The position numbers and the translations under genes are program-made. Source: Pyxicephalus adspersus (lineage: Eukaryota; Chordata; Amphibia; Anura; Pyxicephalidae). Taken from it: a stretch of DNA of 64,000 nt. Positions 62,476 through 64,000 of this stretch are shown here, in pieces; the stretch's first letter is position 1; each line of letters begins with the position of its first letter. The stretch is taken from the NCBI RefSeq assembly GCF_032062135.1, contig NC_092868.1:48899163-48963162 (forward strand). The letters run 5' to 3'. The notes below the pieces were generated by a model. The model saw only the letters and a program-made list of their open reading frames with translations, ran no database searches and was not told where the DNA came from.

Positions 62476-63449
62476 GAAGAGGGAAGGAGGGAAAAGGGAG
62501 ACAGAGAAGGAGGAAGGGGCAGGGAGAGAAGGAGAAGGGAGTGTGAAGGGTAGAAGAGAGAGAGAATGGAAAGAGACAAAGAAAGTGAGTGGGAGGGAGA
62601 GAGGATGAGGGGAGAGAATGATGCAGGGAGAGGGGAGGGGAGGGAAAGAGAGAGGAGATAGGGGTAGGGGGAAGGGGAAGCGAGGGGGGATAGAGATATG
62701 GAGGGGACATAGAAGGGGGAGAGATAGAAAGACAGAGAGGACAGAGCATAGAGAAGGAGAAAGAGAGAGGAAGGAGAAGGGAGATAGAGGGGGAAAAGGG
62801 GAATGGGGGTAGAGGGGGAAAGAGGGTAGTGTGGGAGGGAGGGAGAGGGGAGAGAGAGGAGAGGGGGGGTAGAGGGGGAGAGAGGGTAGTGTGGGAGGGA
62901 GGGAGAGGGGAGAGAGAGGGGGATAGAGGTAGAGGGGGAGAGAGGGTATGTTGGGAGGGAGGGAGAGGGGAGAGAGAGAGGGTACTGAGAGGGAGAAATG
63001 AATGGAGAGAGAAGAGTAATGCCTTCAATACAGATGTTACCCTGCACAGATCTCTGCACCTTGATACAATCACTTTCATTATGTGCGCCTTGTTACTGTA
63101 AAGCTTATCGGCCTAAAGCAGCAGCAGGTTCCAGTTCCACATAGAGATGTTGTCATGCTGCCCTAGGCCATGGCCTAGGTGGCTCTATGGGATATCTGGC
63201 CCTGTCCGCCATGTATTAGGGACAATGGTTGGAGTATAGGGAGTCTATGTGCTTGTAGATAAGTGCAGTGCTCTATTGTATATTCACCTGTGTTTCCACT
63301 TACCTCCCAGTCTGAGTTCCCATTGCAACAATAGGAGCATGGACAGGAGAGAAGGCCAGCTCCTGGAGATGATCTGCAGCTGAGTATTCAAGGTTACGGT
63401 CACCTATCTCTGCTTCAAGGTGGGTAATTCCGCTTGCTCCTGGGATCTC
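13326..63449 (-). CDS. NPHP4: Nephrocystin-4, exons 14-30 (C-terminal ~896 residues; 5' part outside window)
   Basis: NPHP4 is a large cytosolic scaffold of the ciliary transition zone and basal body. It binds NPHP1 and RPGRIP1L, gates ciliary traffic, and in mammals also dampens LATS-dependent Hippo signalling; human loss causes nephronophthisis and retinal degeneration (family knowledge). Seen here: seventeen minus-strand exons with GT-AG introns and matching phases join into 2,691 nt, or 896 codons plus stop, with no frame break. Similarity to human NPHP4 runs collinearly throughout, for example [48 protein letters not shown] and [10 protein letters not shown]. The family has C2-like modules in its middle and several Ig/MSP-like beta-sandwich domains toward the C-terminus, which these exons should cover. 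Start codon and exons 1-13 lie beyond 64000. The last exon adds about six residues after the human end. Identification is very secure; exon numbers assume the human count of 30. Confidence 0.97.
13485..14910 (-). other. Intron 29
   Basis: 1.4 kb. It holds a 55-bp tandem duplication (13541-13651) close to the exon 30 acceptor and a weak hammerhead-like fragment near 14566 (CTGAGTAAGG...CCTGAAAC). Nothing else recognised. Confidence 0.8.
13541..13651. repeat. 55-bp tandem duplication
   Basis: CTTGTTCAATTTT begins at 13541 and 13596, and both units run through TTTATACACTACAAC.ATATCTTCC with few differences. It lies 57 nt from the exon 30 acceptor, in the zone that usually holds the branch point. 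Confidence 0.85.
14911..15051 (-). CDS. NPHP4: NPHP4 exon 29
   Basis: 141 nt, phase 0 at both ends. It encodes [20 protein letters not shown] then [11 protein letters not shown], matching human [24 protein letters not shown]. The acceptor (...TTTTCAAAG) has a short pyrimidine tract but is fixed by the protein. Donor TTTGAG|GTAACG. Confidence 0.95.
16595..16702. repeat. Long imperfect hairpin, ~48-bp arms
   Basis: Left arm 16595-16643 (from GACCAC through TAGATGGTGCT, ATGTAAAGTG, ACAAACTC) is mirrored by the right arm 16655-16702 (GAGTTTGT, CACTTTACAT, AGCACCATCTA) with an 11-nt loop. The arms differ at a handful of positions. It could be a foldback MITE or a hairpin RNA precursor. Confidence 0.7.
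16745..16789. repeat. (AT)n microsatellite
   Basis: 45 bp of uninterrupted AT dinucleotides, just beyond the hairpin. Confidence 0.95.
17943..18466. mobile_element. MITE with TTTAAAGCAGAMCTT-type termini
   Basis: Left TTTAAAGCAGACCTTTGATC and right GTAAGTTCTGCTTTAA are imperfect inverted termini, with no coding capacity between. Similar termini (TTAAAGCGGAACTAAAG) bound the element at 58784-59717. Confidence 0.55.
18792..19007. repeat. Foldback element, family F (copy 1)
   Basis: Left arm GAAAGCTCTCCAAGGCTAGAG...GGGTGATCCAG, right arm CTGGATCACCCAG...CTCCAGCCTTGGAGA. The element is a near-palindrome of ~210 bp with arms of ~95 bp. It shares its sequence with copies near 30789, 32046, 35756, 47430, 54052, 61291 and 63770. 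Confidence 0.8.
19081..19110. repeat. (CTAT)n microsatellite
   Basis: 30 bp, 7.5 units, starting about 20 nt inside intron 28 from the exon 28 donor. Confidence 0.95.
19131..19310 (-). CDS. NPHP4: NPHP4 exon 28
   Basis: 180 nt, phase 0 at both ends. It encodes [37 protein letters not shown] and [15 protein letters not shown], nearly identical to human in the NLVDVD...[10 protein letters not shown] block. Acceptor TTGTGTACAG, donor AAG|GTGAGC. A (CTAT)n microsatellite begins about 20 nt into the following intron. Confidence 0.97.
19311..19901 (-). other. Intron 27
   Basis: 591 nt with no recognisable element. Frames here are short and not protein-like. Confidence 0.8.
19902..20073 (-). CDS. 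NPHP4: NPHP4 exon 27
   Basis: 172 nt. It encodes [38 protein letters not shown] and [15 protein letters not shown], matching human DRWLATPTQTWQVYLHSL and VRAFTSHPQELK. Acceptor TACTGACACAG, donor CTGAAG|GTCAGT. Confidence 0.96.
20074..22400 (-). other. Intron 26
   Basis: 2.3 kb. It holds the 21228-21745 repeat shared with 42606-43060. The remainder is A/T-rich with nothing recognised. Confidence 0.8.
21228..21745. mobile_element. Dispersed repeat, LTR-retrotransposon-like remnant (copy 1)
   Basis: Shares ordered blocks with 42606-43060: CAGAGCACC, AGGTTGTGGCCCCCAGG, GGCTTAAATAGGACTGGGAG or its variant, GCCAAAAGCAGGA, ACATACTC. The 'aggtca' richness resembles frog LTR regions, but no LTR ends or genes are visible, so class is uncertain. 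Confidence 0.5.
22401..22486 (-). CDS. NPHP4: NPHP4 exon 26
   Basis: 86 nt. It encodes [20 protein letters not shown] then KKFFIVLY, matching human [20 protein letters not shown] and KDFFVIIY. Acceptor ATTTTCCAG, donor TATAC|GTAAGT. Confidence 0.95.
22487..24407 (-). other. Intron 25
   Basis: 1.9 kb. It contains the V-SINE at 22768-23097, in the orientation opposite to NPHP4. 23100-24400 shows nothing recognised. Confidence 0.8.
22768..23097 (+). mobile_element. V-SINE-like element, 5'-truncated
   Basis: The central block TGCATGGAGTTTGCAGCTTC, TCCCTGTGTTTGGTGGGTTT, CTCCGGCTTCCTCCCACA is the conserved domain of vertebrate V-SINEs. The tail ATTGTGAGCCCC, TTTGTACAGCACTGCGTAAT, ATATAAAT ends in (AAT)n. 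The tRNA-derived head is missing. The tail is partly duplicated (22970-23010 and 23028-23070). Confidence 0.75.
24408..24493 (-). CDS. NPHP4: NPHP4 exon 25
   Basis: 86 nt. It encodes [20 protein letters not shown] followed by VICDTKKL, matching human [25 protein letters not shown]. Acceptor TTATTCTAG, donor CTT|GTAAAT, an AT-rich donor without +5 G. Confidence 0.95.
24965..25640 (-). pseudogene. L2-like LINE ORF2 C-terminal fragment and 3' end
   Basis: The minus-strand frame reads [20 protein letters not shown]...ARLIY, then, after a (TA)n run, [17 protein letters not shown]. This is the post-catalytic reverse-transcriptase region of L2/CR1-type LINEs (family pattern: LLSGLP...L..LQ..QN.AARL...PVLKSLHWLPV..RI.FK). 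The 3' end is A/T-rich near 24965. It is broken by the microsatellite and stops. Confidence 0.7.
25487..25529. repeat. (TA)n microsatellite inside LINE fragment
   Basis: About 40 bp of TA dinucleotides splitting the LINE frame. It encodes an artificial Tyr-Ile run. Confidence 0.95.
25775..25931 (-). CDS. NPHP4: NPHP4 exon 24
   Basis: 157 nt. It encodes [36 protein letters not shown] and [11 protein letters not shown], matching human [25 protein letters not shown]. Acceptor TCTGCACAG, donor CCGG|GTATGT. This is part of an Ig/MSP-like domain. Confidence 0.97.
25932..27440 (-). other. Intron 23
   Basis: 1.5 kb without a recognisable element except the TA/CA microsatellite close to exon 23 (27394-27429). 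Confidence 0.8.
27394..27429. repeat. (TA)n(CA)n microsatellite
   Basis: 36 bp, ending 12 nt before the exon 23 donor, so length changes here sit next to a splice site. Confidence 0.95.
27441..27530 (-). CDS. NPHP4: NPHP4 exon 23
   Basis: 90 nt, exactly thirty codons with phase 0 at both ends. It encodes a polar linker ([15 protein letters not shown] through SSKIIK) corresponding to the variable human segment before VLFRASGGKPIAV. Because its length is a multiple of three, skipping it would keep the frame. Confidence 0.9.
27531..27948 (-). other. Intron 22
   Basis: 418 nt, nothing recognised. Confidence 0.8.
27949..28138 (-). CDS. NPHP4: NPHP4 exon 22
   Basis: 190 nt. It encodes [21 protein letters not shown] and [18 protein letters not shown], the counterpart of human LYLRPHETAHVPFKFQSF. 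The RP-x-E/H-x-x-x-V-P-F-x-x pattern is typical of MSP/ASH-like Ig folds. Acceptor TTTCTCTCAG, donor CTGCAG|GTGGGT. Confidence 0.96.
28139..28562 (-). other. Intron 21
   Basis: 424 nt, nothing recognised. Confidence 0.8.
28563..28789 (-). CDS. NPHP4: NPHP4 exon 21
   Basis: 227 nt. It encodes [20 protein letters not shown] and [20 protein letters not shown], matching human NPHP4 ([26 protein letters not shown]). The latter looks like the start of an Ig/MSP-type beta-sandwich. Acceptor TCCTTTCCAG, donor CTCAG|GTAAGA. Confidence 0.96.
28858..29052 (-). other. Exon-like open segment of unknown identity
   Basis: Minus strand: a strong acceptor (TTTCTCTTTATTCTGACAG) is followed by about 195 nt open in one frame and then a near-perfect donor (TTCA|GTAAGT). 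The encoded stretch ([20 protein letters not shown], then ...[20 protein letters not shown]) has a balanced, protein-like composition unlike other frames here. It is not part of NPHP4: exons 20 and 21 join in phase without it, and including it would break the frame. It could be a fragment of another gene, an old retrocopy or an alternative exon. Confidence 0.35.
29136..29418. mobile_element. MITE, GGGACAGG-core family (copy 1)
   Basis: Left TTAACACTGAACTAAAG and right CTAGTTCTGCTTTAA are imperfect inverted termini. The core GCAGAAAGGGACAGGGGATG recurs at 41155-41435 (GCAGAAAGGGACAGGTGATG), 44985-45312 (inverted) and 50885-51113 (diverged). Confidence 0.6.
29666..29696. repeat. (CATA)n microsatellite
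   Basis: About 31 bp of CATA tetranucleotides. Confidence 0.95.
30789..30945. repeat. Foldback element, family F (copy 2, degenerate)
   Basis: GGCCTGGTTTATGAAAGCTC, CCAAGACTGGAGAAG and CAGCAAACCTGGAATG match the left arm of the family. The right arm is almost lost. Confidence 0.6.
30959..30996. repeat. (AT)n microsatellite
   Basis: 38 bp of AT dinucleotides directly after foldback copy 2. Confidence 0.95.
32046..32247. repeat. Foldback element, family F (copy 3)
   Basis: Well-preserved palindrome. Left end CCTGGTTTATTAAAGCTCTC, right end GAGAGCTTTAATAAACCAGG are exact inverted complements. It lies 60 nt downstream (in NPHP4 sense) of exon 20, inside intron 20. Confidence 0.85.
32310..32521 (-). 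CDS. NPHP4: NPHP4 exon 20
   Basis: 212 nt. It encodes [15 protein letters not shown], matching human [15 protein letters not shown], then a charged helical stretch ([14 protein letters not shown]). Acceptor TGTGCCTTCAG, donor TTATTG|GTAAGA. Phase 0 at its 3' end agrees with exon 21. Confidence 0.95.
33866..34205 (-). mobile_element. V-SINE-like element with tRNA B-box
   Basis: On the minus strand GGGTTCGAATCCC (B-box consensus GGTTCGANTCC, about 34186-34198) is followed by the V-domain (GTCTGCGTGGGTTTCCTCCG, GGTACTCCGGTTTCCTCCCA) and by the tail TTGTACAGCGCTGCGTACAA, GGCGCTATATAAAT, ending in (AAT)n. The A-box region is missing where the MITE at 34214 begins. This is a SINE remnant, not a tRNA gene. 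Confidence 0.8.
34214..34553. mobile_element. MITE, 'GCTGCRTACACACGT' family, best copy
   Basis: Inverted termini TTAAGCTGCATACACACGTG and GGACGTGTGTACGTAGCTTT plus AA, with a TTA/TAA target. The interior has nested inverted segments (GGAAAGGATC...GATCCTTTCC; CGTCCGTGGA...CGGACGATGGACG). 340 bp, no coding capacity. Confidence 0.8.
35241..35369 (-). CDS. NPHP4: NPHP4 exon 19
   Basis: 129 nt encoding a serine/arginine-rich, poorly conserved linker ([19 protein letters not shown], then [13 protein letters not shown]). It aligns with the human LPPSRSRVISNDG...GGSLL segment. Acceptor CATATTACAG, donor AGCA|GTGAGT. Both phases fit exons 18 and 20. It is short and diverged enough for homology searches alone to miss. 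Confidence 0.88.
35756..35966. repeat. Foldback element, family F (copy 4)
   Basis: CAAGCTCCCCAAGGCTGGGG...GGTGATCCAGCAAACCTGGA on the left, CAGATTTGCTGGATCCCCCA...CTCCAGCCTTGGAGAACC on the right. Confidence 0.8.
36705..37261 (+). pseudogene. L2-like LINE ORF2 C-terminus and 3' end
   Basis: Translation of 36890-37015 gives, across frame changes, FSRAAPTL, then [29 protein letters not shown]. This is the RAAP.LWN.LP..IR..PTL.SFK..LKTHLF pattern at the C-terminus of L2/jockey-type LINE ORF2. The 3' end (TAGATTGTAAGCTCTTCGGG, TGTACAGCGCTGCGTAATAT, (AATA)n) is shared with the V-SINE tail. 5'-truncated and frame-shifted. Confidence 0.7.
38360..38505. repeat. 75-bp tandem duplication
   Basis: GATGAAAAAGGTGGTG.TGGG begins at 38360 and 38435 and both continue with CATATGGAAG.TAAGAG.AAC. 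Two units, a few substitutions apart. Confidence 0.8.
38678..38945. mobile_element. hAT-like MITE (copy 2)
   Basis: CTTTTCAACCTTTTTAACAT, CTTGAAATAACTTTCAGGTC, TTCAGGGAACCCCTGCTATA and a right part with CAAGGAACCCC. Same order as 40757-41033 and 53232-53500. Confidence 0.65.
39375..39432 (+). ncRNA. Hammerhead-ribozyme-like motif (copy E)
   Basis: AAAAGCA-CUGAGGA-AGCGG-(loop)-CCCCU-GAAAU-GUGUU-UGCUUUU. Stem I is seven uninterrupted pairs (AAAAGCA/UGCUUUU). Stem II AGCGG/CCCCU has one C-C mismatch, and here the A after the core pairs with U before GAAA, as in standard hammerheads. Confidence 0.45.
40757..41033. mobile_element. hAT-like MITE (copy 3)
   Basis: CAACAGTGTTCCTGGATCTT start, CCTTTGAAACAACTTTCAG core and GAAGGAACCCTGGTTAAACA end match the family of 53232-53500. 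Confidence 0.65.
41155..41435. mobile_element. MITE, GGGACAGG-core family (copy 2)
   Basis: TTAAAACAGAACCAAAG start, GCAGAAAGGGACAGGTGATG core, and GACCAATCAAGATGGC and GGGACAGGTGAGTATG to the right. A second terminus-like AAAGCAGAACTAAAAC follows at 41458. Right limit uncertain. Confidence 0.5.
42606..43060. mobile_element. Dispersed repeat, LTR-retrotransposon-like remnant (copy 2)
   Basis: CAGAGCACCACCCAAGG, CAGGTTGTGGCCCCCAGG, TTAAATAGGGCTAGCAGCC, AAAAGCAGGATAGGA and ACATACTCCAAAA are collinear with 21228-21745. Confidence 0.5.
43141..43325. mobile_element. hAT-type terminus
   Basis: Starts CAGTGGTCCCCAACCTTTTG, the classical hAT terminal sequence, followed by CTCATGGACC and CTCGTGGTCC. 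The other end is not recognisable. Confidence 0.55.
44281..44345 (-). ncRNA. Hammerhead-like remnant of a second type
   Basis: Minus strand CACTGATGAGCACTAACAAG then CCCAAAAGAGC. CUGAUGA-G (44326-44332) is the exact consensus core, but the expected GAAA is AAAA/AAAG and stem II pairs poorly. Likely a decayed copy. Confidence 0.25.
44985..45312. mobile_element. MITE, GGGACAGG-core family (copy 3, inverted)
   Basis: TTGCAGAAGGGGCAATGCCT then GTCCCTTTGCAAGAAAGG and CTTTAAAA termini, the inverse of copy 1. Confidence 0.45.
47430..47545. repeat. Foldback element, family F (copy 5, left half)
   Basis: AGGGCCTGATTTATTAAAGC, TCTCCAAGGCTGGAGAAG and GGGTGATGCAGCAAACCTGG. The right arm is absent. Confidence 0.75.
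49255..49380 (-). mobile_element. (TTA)n plus SINE/LINE tail
   Basis: About 60 bp of ATT/TTA repeats (49258-49321) followed by AAAGCGTTAACATATTACGC and AGCACTG, the shared tail in minus orientation. Confidence 0.7.
49757..49937 (-). CDS. NPHP4: NPHP4 exon 18
   Basis: 181 nt. It encodes [31 protein letters not shown] and [15 protein letters not shown], matching human NPHP4 nearly residue for residue. Acceptor GTTTTACAG, donor GCTG|GTAAGG. The neighbouring introns are large: 6.9 kb on the 5' side and 14.4 kb on the 3' side. Confidence 0.96.
51793..51853 (+). ncRNA. Hammerhead-ribozyme-like motif (copy C)
   Basis: UGUUCCC-CUGAGGA-A-GCAGG-(GGUGU)-CCUGC-AAAAC-GUGUC-GGGACA. Stem II is a perfect five pairs of sequence different from copy B. 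Stem I CCCU/GGGA continues with GU/AC past a one-base bulge. GUC is at the expected cleavage position. G12 of GAAA is A here. Confidence 0.5.
53232..53502. mobile_element. hAT-like MITE (copy 4, best)
   Basis: Left CTTTCTCAATG... with CCCTTGAAATAACTTTCAAG, right CCTTGGTTCAGAAACACTAA, which mirrors the left terminus (CAGTGTTTCTCAACC type). About 270 bp, non-coding. Confidence 0.65.
54052..54275. repeat. Foldback element, family F (copy 6)
   Basis: GGCCCTGATTTATTAAAGCT on the left and AGCTTTAATAAATCAGGGCC on the right are exact inverted complements. The inner arms carry AAGGCTGGAGAGAATACACT and its complement. Confidence 0.9.
54545..56106 (+). pseudogene. Tc1/mariner-family transposase pseudogene
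   Basis: The N-terminal part is near 54550-54950. The catalytic-aspartate block is at 55616-55640 (DNAQPHVA), then DWPL.S.DLN near 55686-55715 and IWEEIPQ near 55810. These match the IS630-Tc1 DDE pattern DNARPHVA...DWP..SPDLNPIEH. Stops and frameshifts are frequent, so it is dead. TTTTTTGAGCAGTGTA at 56091-56106 fits a right terminal repeat. It is interrupted by a smaller element at 55184-55573. Confidence 0.75.
55184..55573. mobile_element. Mariner-type MITE nested in the Tc1 pseudogene
   Basis: Left TACTGTGGTATAGAGCGGTA and right AAGGTACCACTGTA are imperfect inverted termini next to TA. The inserted DNA interrupts the transposase homology. Confidence 0.5.
56839..56999 (-). CDS. NPHP4: NPHP4 exon 17
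   Basis: 161 nt. It encodes [17 protein letters not shown] and [19 protein letters not shown], among the best conserved parts of the protein (human: [17 protein letters not shown]). Acceptor TTTTTATTACAG, donor AAG|GTACGG. It resembles a C2-like strand series, although domain limits cannot be set by eye. Confidence 0.96.
57000..57630 (-). other. Intron 16
   Basis: 631 nt. It contains hammerhead-like copy D (57387-57441) in NPHP4 sense orientation. Nothing else recognised. Confidence 0.8.
57387..57441 (-). ncRNA. Hammerhead-like motif in NPHP4 intron (copy D)
   Basis: Minus strand AGCU-CUGAAAA-A-GGGGCAC-(UGGGAG)-GUGCCCC-GAAAC-GUGUU-GGCU. Stem II is seven perfect pairs, GAAAC is intact, and stem I has four pairs (one G-U). 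The core CUGAAAA has lost G8, which should abolish or strongly reduce cleavage. Confidence 0.45.
57631..57812 (-). CDS. NPHP4: NPHP4 exon 16
   Basis: 182 nt, starting and ending inside codons. It encodes [14 protein letters not shown] and TTPRLQLVQ, matching human [13 protein letters not shown] and TTPRLQLVQ. The acceptor is TTTCTTAG. The donor CAGG|GTTCGT is the weakest in the gene (no purine at +3 and no G run), but phase and protein both require it. Confidence 0.93.
57902..58093 (-). CDS. NPHP4: NPHP4 exon 15
   Basis: 192 nt. It carries the strongly conserved blocks [15 protein letters not shown] and [12 protein letters not shown] followed by [10 protein letters not shown], all present in human NPHP4. 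Acceptor TTTCCTCCCAG, donor CAGCAG|GTGGGA. An intron of only 89 nt separates it from exon 16. Confidence 0.96.
58784..59717. mobile_element. MITE with TTAAAGCGGAACTAAAGT termini, interrupted
   Basis: Left TTAAAGCGGAACTAAAGT (58784) and right GTTTAGGTCCACTTTAA (ending 59717) are imperfect inverted termini. The interior contains CTTGCACTGCACAAGTGCAAG and other inverted segments. Its own length is about 560 bp once the retroposon at 59264-59637 is discounted. Confidence 0.75.
59264..59637 (-). mobile_element. 5'-truncated L1-like LINE insertion with target duplication
   Basis: GTGTTGCACCTTTTTT occurs at 59248-59263 and 59638-59653, a 16-bp target duplication. The insert, read on the minus strand, ends with AATAAA and a long poly(A). 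Its start codes [19 protein letters not shown] followed by a stop at 59566-59568, resembling an L1-type ORF2 C-terminus. It is nested in the MITE, hence younger than it. Confidence 0.8.
59925..60857 (+). pseudogene. Tc1-like transposase pseudogene
   Basis: The N-terminal helix-turn-helix part reads [19 protein letters not shown] near 59972-60028. Later, FWMDEAK near 60336 and, near 60607-60655, [15 protein letters not shown] and VRKRA give the Tc1 signature (WPSQSPDLNPIE.LW). The right terminus GTTCAAGCAACACTGTA ends at 60855. Multiple frameshifts and stops; no left terminus recognised. Confidence 0.8.
60863..60914. repeat. (AT)n(AC)n microsatellite
   Basis: About 52 bp, beginning right after the Tc1 right terminus. 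Confidence 0.95.
61291..61507. repeat. Foldback element, family F (copy 7, diverged)
   Basis: AACCTGGGTGATCCAGCCAA then CCTGGACCAAGTTTATTTCA, GGTTGAGCGGATCGGC and GGCTTTAATAAATTGGACCC. Order and inverted layout are kept, but identity is lower than in copies 3 and 6. Confidence 0.6.
62405..63005. repeat. 600-bp polypurine tract with 60-bp tandem units
   Basis: Almost pure G/A on the plus strand, starting with (GA)n at 62432-62469. From 62821 three consecutive 60-bp units begin AGAGGGTAGTGTGGGAGGGA (62821, 62881, and 62941 as AGAGGGTATGTTGGGAGGGA). Long Ser/Pro/Leu frames on the minus strand are by-products of this composition. Confidence 0.9.
63304..63449 (-). CDS. NPHP4: NPHP4 exon 14
   Basis: 146 nt, phase 0 start, ending with two bases of a split codon. 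It encodes residues 1-48 of the visible product, including [10 protein letters not shown] and [11 protein letters not shown], which match human NPHP4 near residue 530-580. Acceptor ...CCACTTCAG, donor AG|GTAAGT. It is the most 5' coding exon in the window. Confidence 0.93.
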
Positions 63450-63769
63450 CTGAAGTGGAATAAACAATAGGCCAAACAATAGATCAAAAAACATTTTTTT
63501 CCATTTTATTAAGGTGTAACTAAACTCATTTTATAATAAAATCATCATGAGAGGAAGGTCCTGGCAGAAGAGAAATGCGAAGTATATTTACAAAAAAAAT
63601 CCCTGGCTCTCGGCAAAATTCTGTTTTTCTGTGCAAATTGTAGTACAGATCTGTTTTGTGGTATTGTGGTACAGATCTCACCATACCAAATTGTAATATT
63701 GGTAATTGGTAATATGTTAACCAATAAGTGCAAAGACAGGCAAATTTTAAGTTTTTGATAAACCAGAGA

Positions 63770-63976
63770 AGGGTTAGGCTCTTTGTAAAGTTTTTATTGC
63801 TGCCTAAATCGTGGGAGAACCTGGGTGTTTCAACAGGAATGGATTTCTTTAAAATAGTTTACTATTAGTTTTCAATCCTTAACCAAATCATTTTCAGGAT
63901 TGCTGTATCACCGAGGTTCTCCTATGATAGTCTAAGTTCTTCAGTCTTTAGAGAGCTTTATTAAATCAGGCCCTAC
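63770..63976. repeat. Foldback element, family F (copy 8, diverged)
   Basis: GGGAGAACCTGGGTGTTTCA, GGATTTCTTTAAAATAG and, at the end, AGAGAGCTTTATTAAATCAG then GCCC. It lies in intron 13, 5' of exon 14. Confidence 0.6.
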
Positions 63977-64000
63977 GTATAAAAGATCTGGAGTGTAGTA

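Larger units (their letters stand above)
58094..63303 (-). other. Intron 14 (5.2 kb)
   Basis: Holds a MITE with a nested L1-like insertion, a Tc1-like pseudogene, (AT)n, a foldback element and a 600-bp polypurine block. 58094-58780 and 61510-62240 show nothing recognised. Confidence 0.8.

Noticed and set aside
62294..63079. 261- and 216-codon Ser/Pro/Leu-rich minus-strand frames
   Set aside because: They are translations of the polypurine/polypyrimidine tract and its 60-bp repeats, with no domain-like composition.
1..64000. CRISPR arrays, operons, prophage or plasmid functions
   Set aside because: No regularly spaced direct repeats with unique spacers and no prokaryotic-style gene clusters; the window is intron-bearing vertebrate DNA.

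Overview
The window is a stretch of vertebrate nuclear genome, most likely from a frog. The evidence is one multi-exon gene with GT-AG introns whose protein is clearly an orthologue of human nephrocystin-4, embedded in DNA full of tRNA-derived SINE, L2-like and L1-like LINE, Tc1/mariner, hAT-like and MITE remnants of the kind common in amphibians. 'Frog' is an inference from repeat content and protein divergence. There is no bacterial or viral gene, no CRISPR array, no rRNA gene and no intact tRNA gene. One assembly gap (755 N) lies at 3731-4485.

The gene is NPHP4 on the minus strand. Seventeen coding exons (13326-63449) were placed with splice sites and phase. Joined, they give 2,691 nt, or 896 residues plus a stop, without a frame break. 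This matches the C-terminal part of human NPHP4 (about 1,426 residues, 30 exons), so I number the exons 14-30. The first thirteen exons and the promoter lie beyond base 64000. Stop is at 13326-13328, and two AATAAA signals on the minus strand (12966-12971, 12935-12940) are candidate polyadenylation signals.

Layout: 1 to about 12930 is intergenic DNA downstream of NPHP4, with MITEs, a 66-bp tandem repeat carrying RFX X-box-like palindromes, the gap and a retroelement flanked by a 13-bp duplication. 13326-35369 holds exons 30-19. 35370-49756 is a 14.4-kb intron, 49757-58093 holds exons 18-15, 58094-63303 is a transposon-dense intron, and exon 14 is at 63304-63449. The rest continues intron 13.

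NPHP4 is a scaffold of the ciliary transition zone, working with NPHP1 and RPGRIP1L. The less ordinary content lies in the non-coding DNA. Several dispersed modules can be folded by eye as hammerhead-ribozyme-like structures; stem I and stem II differ in sequence between copies but stay paired. One lies in sense orientation in an NPHP4 intron and another sits inside a 13-bp-duplication-flanked retroelement with inverted arms, resembling Penelope-like elements. At least eight copies of a ~210-bp foldback element, an exon-like open segment inside intron 20, and a SINE and a LINE that share a 3' tail are also described.
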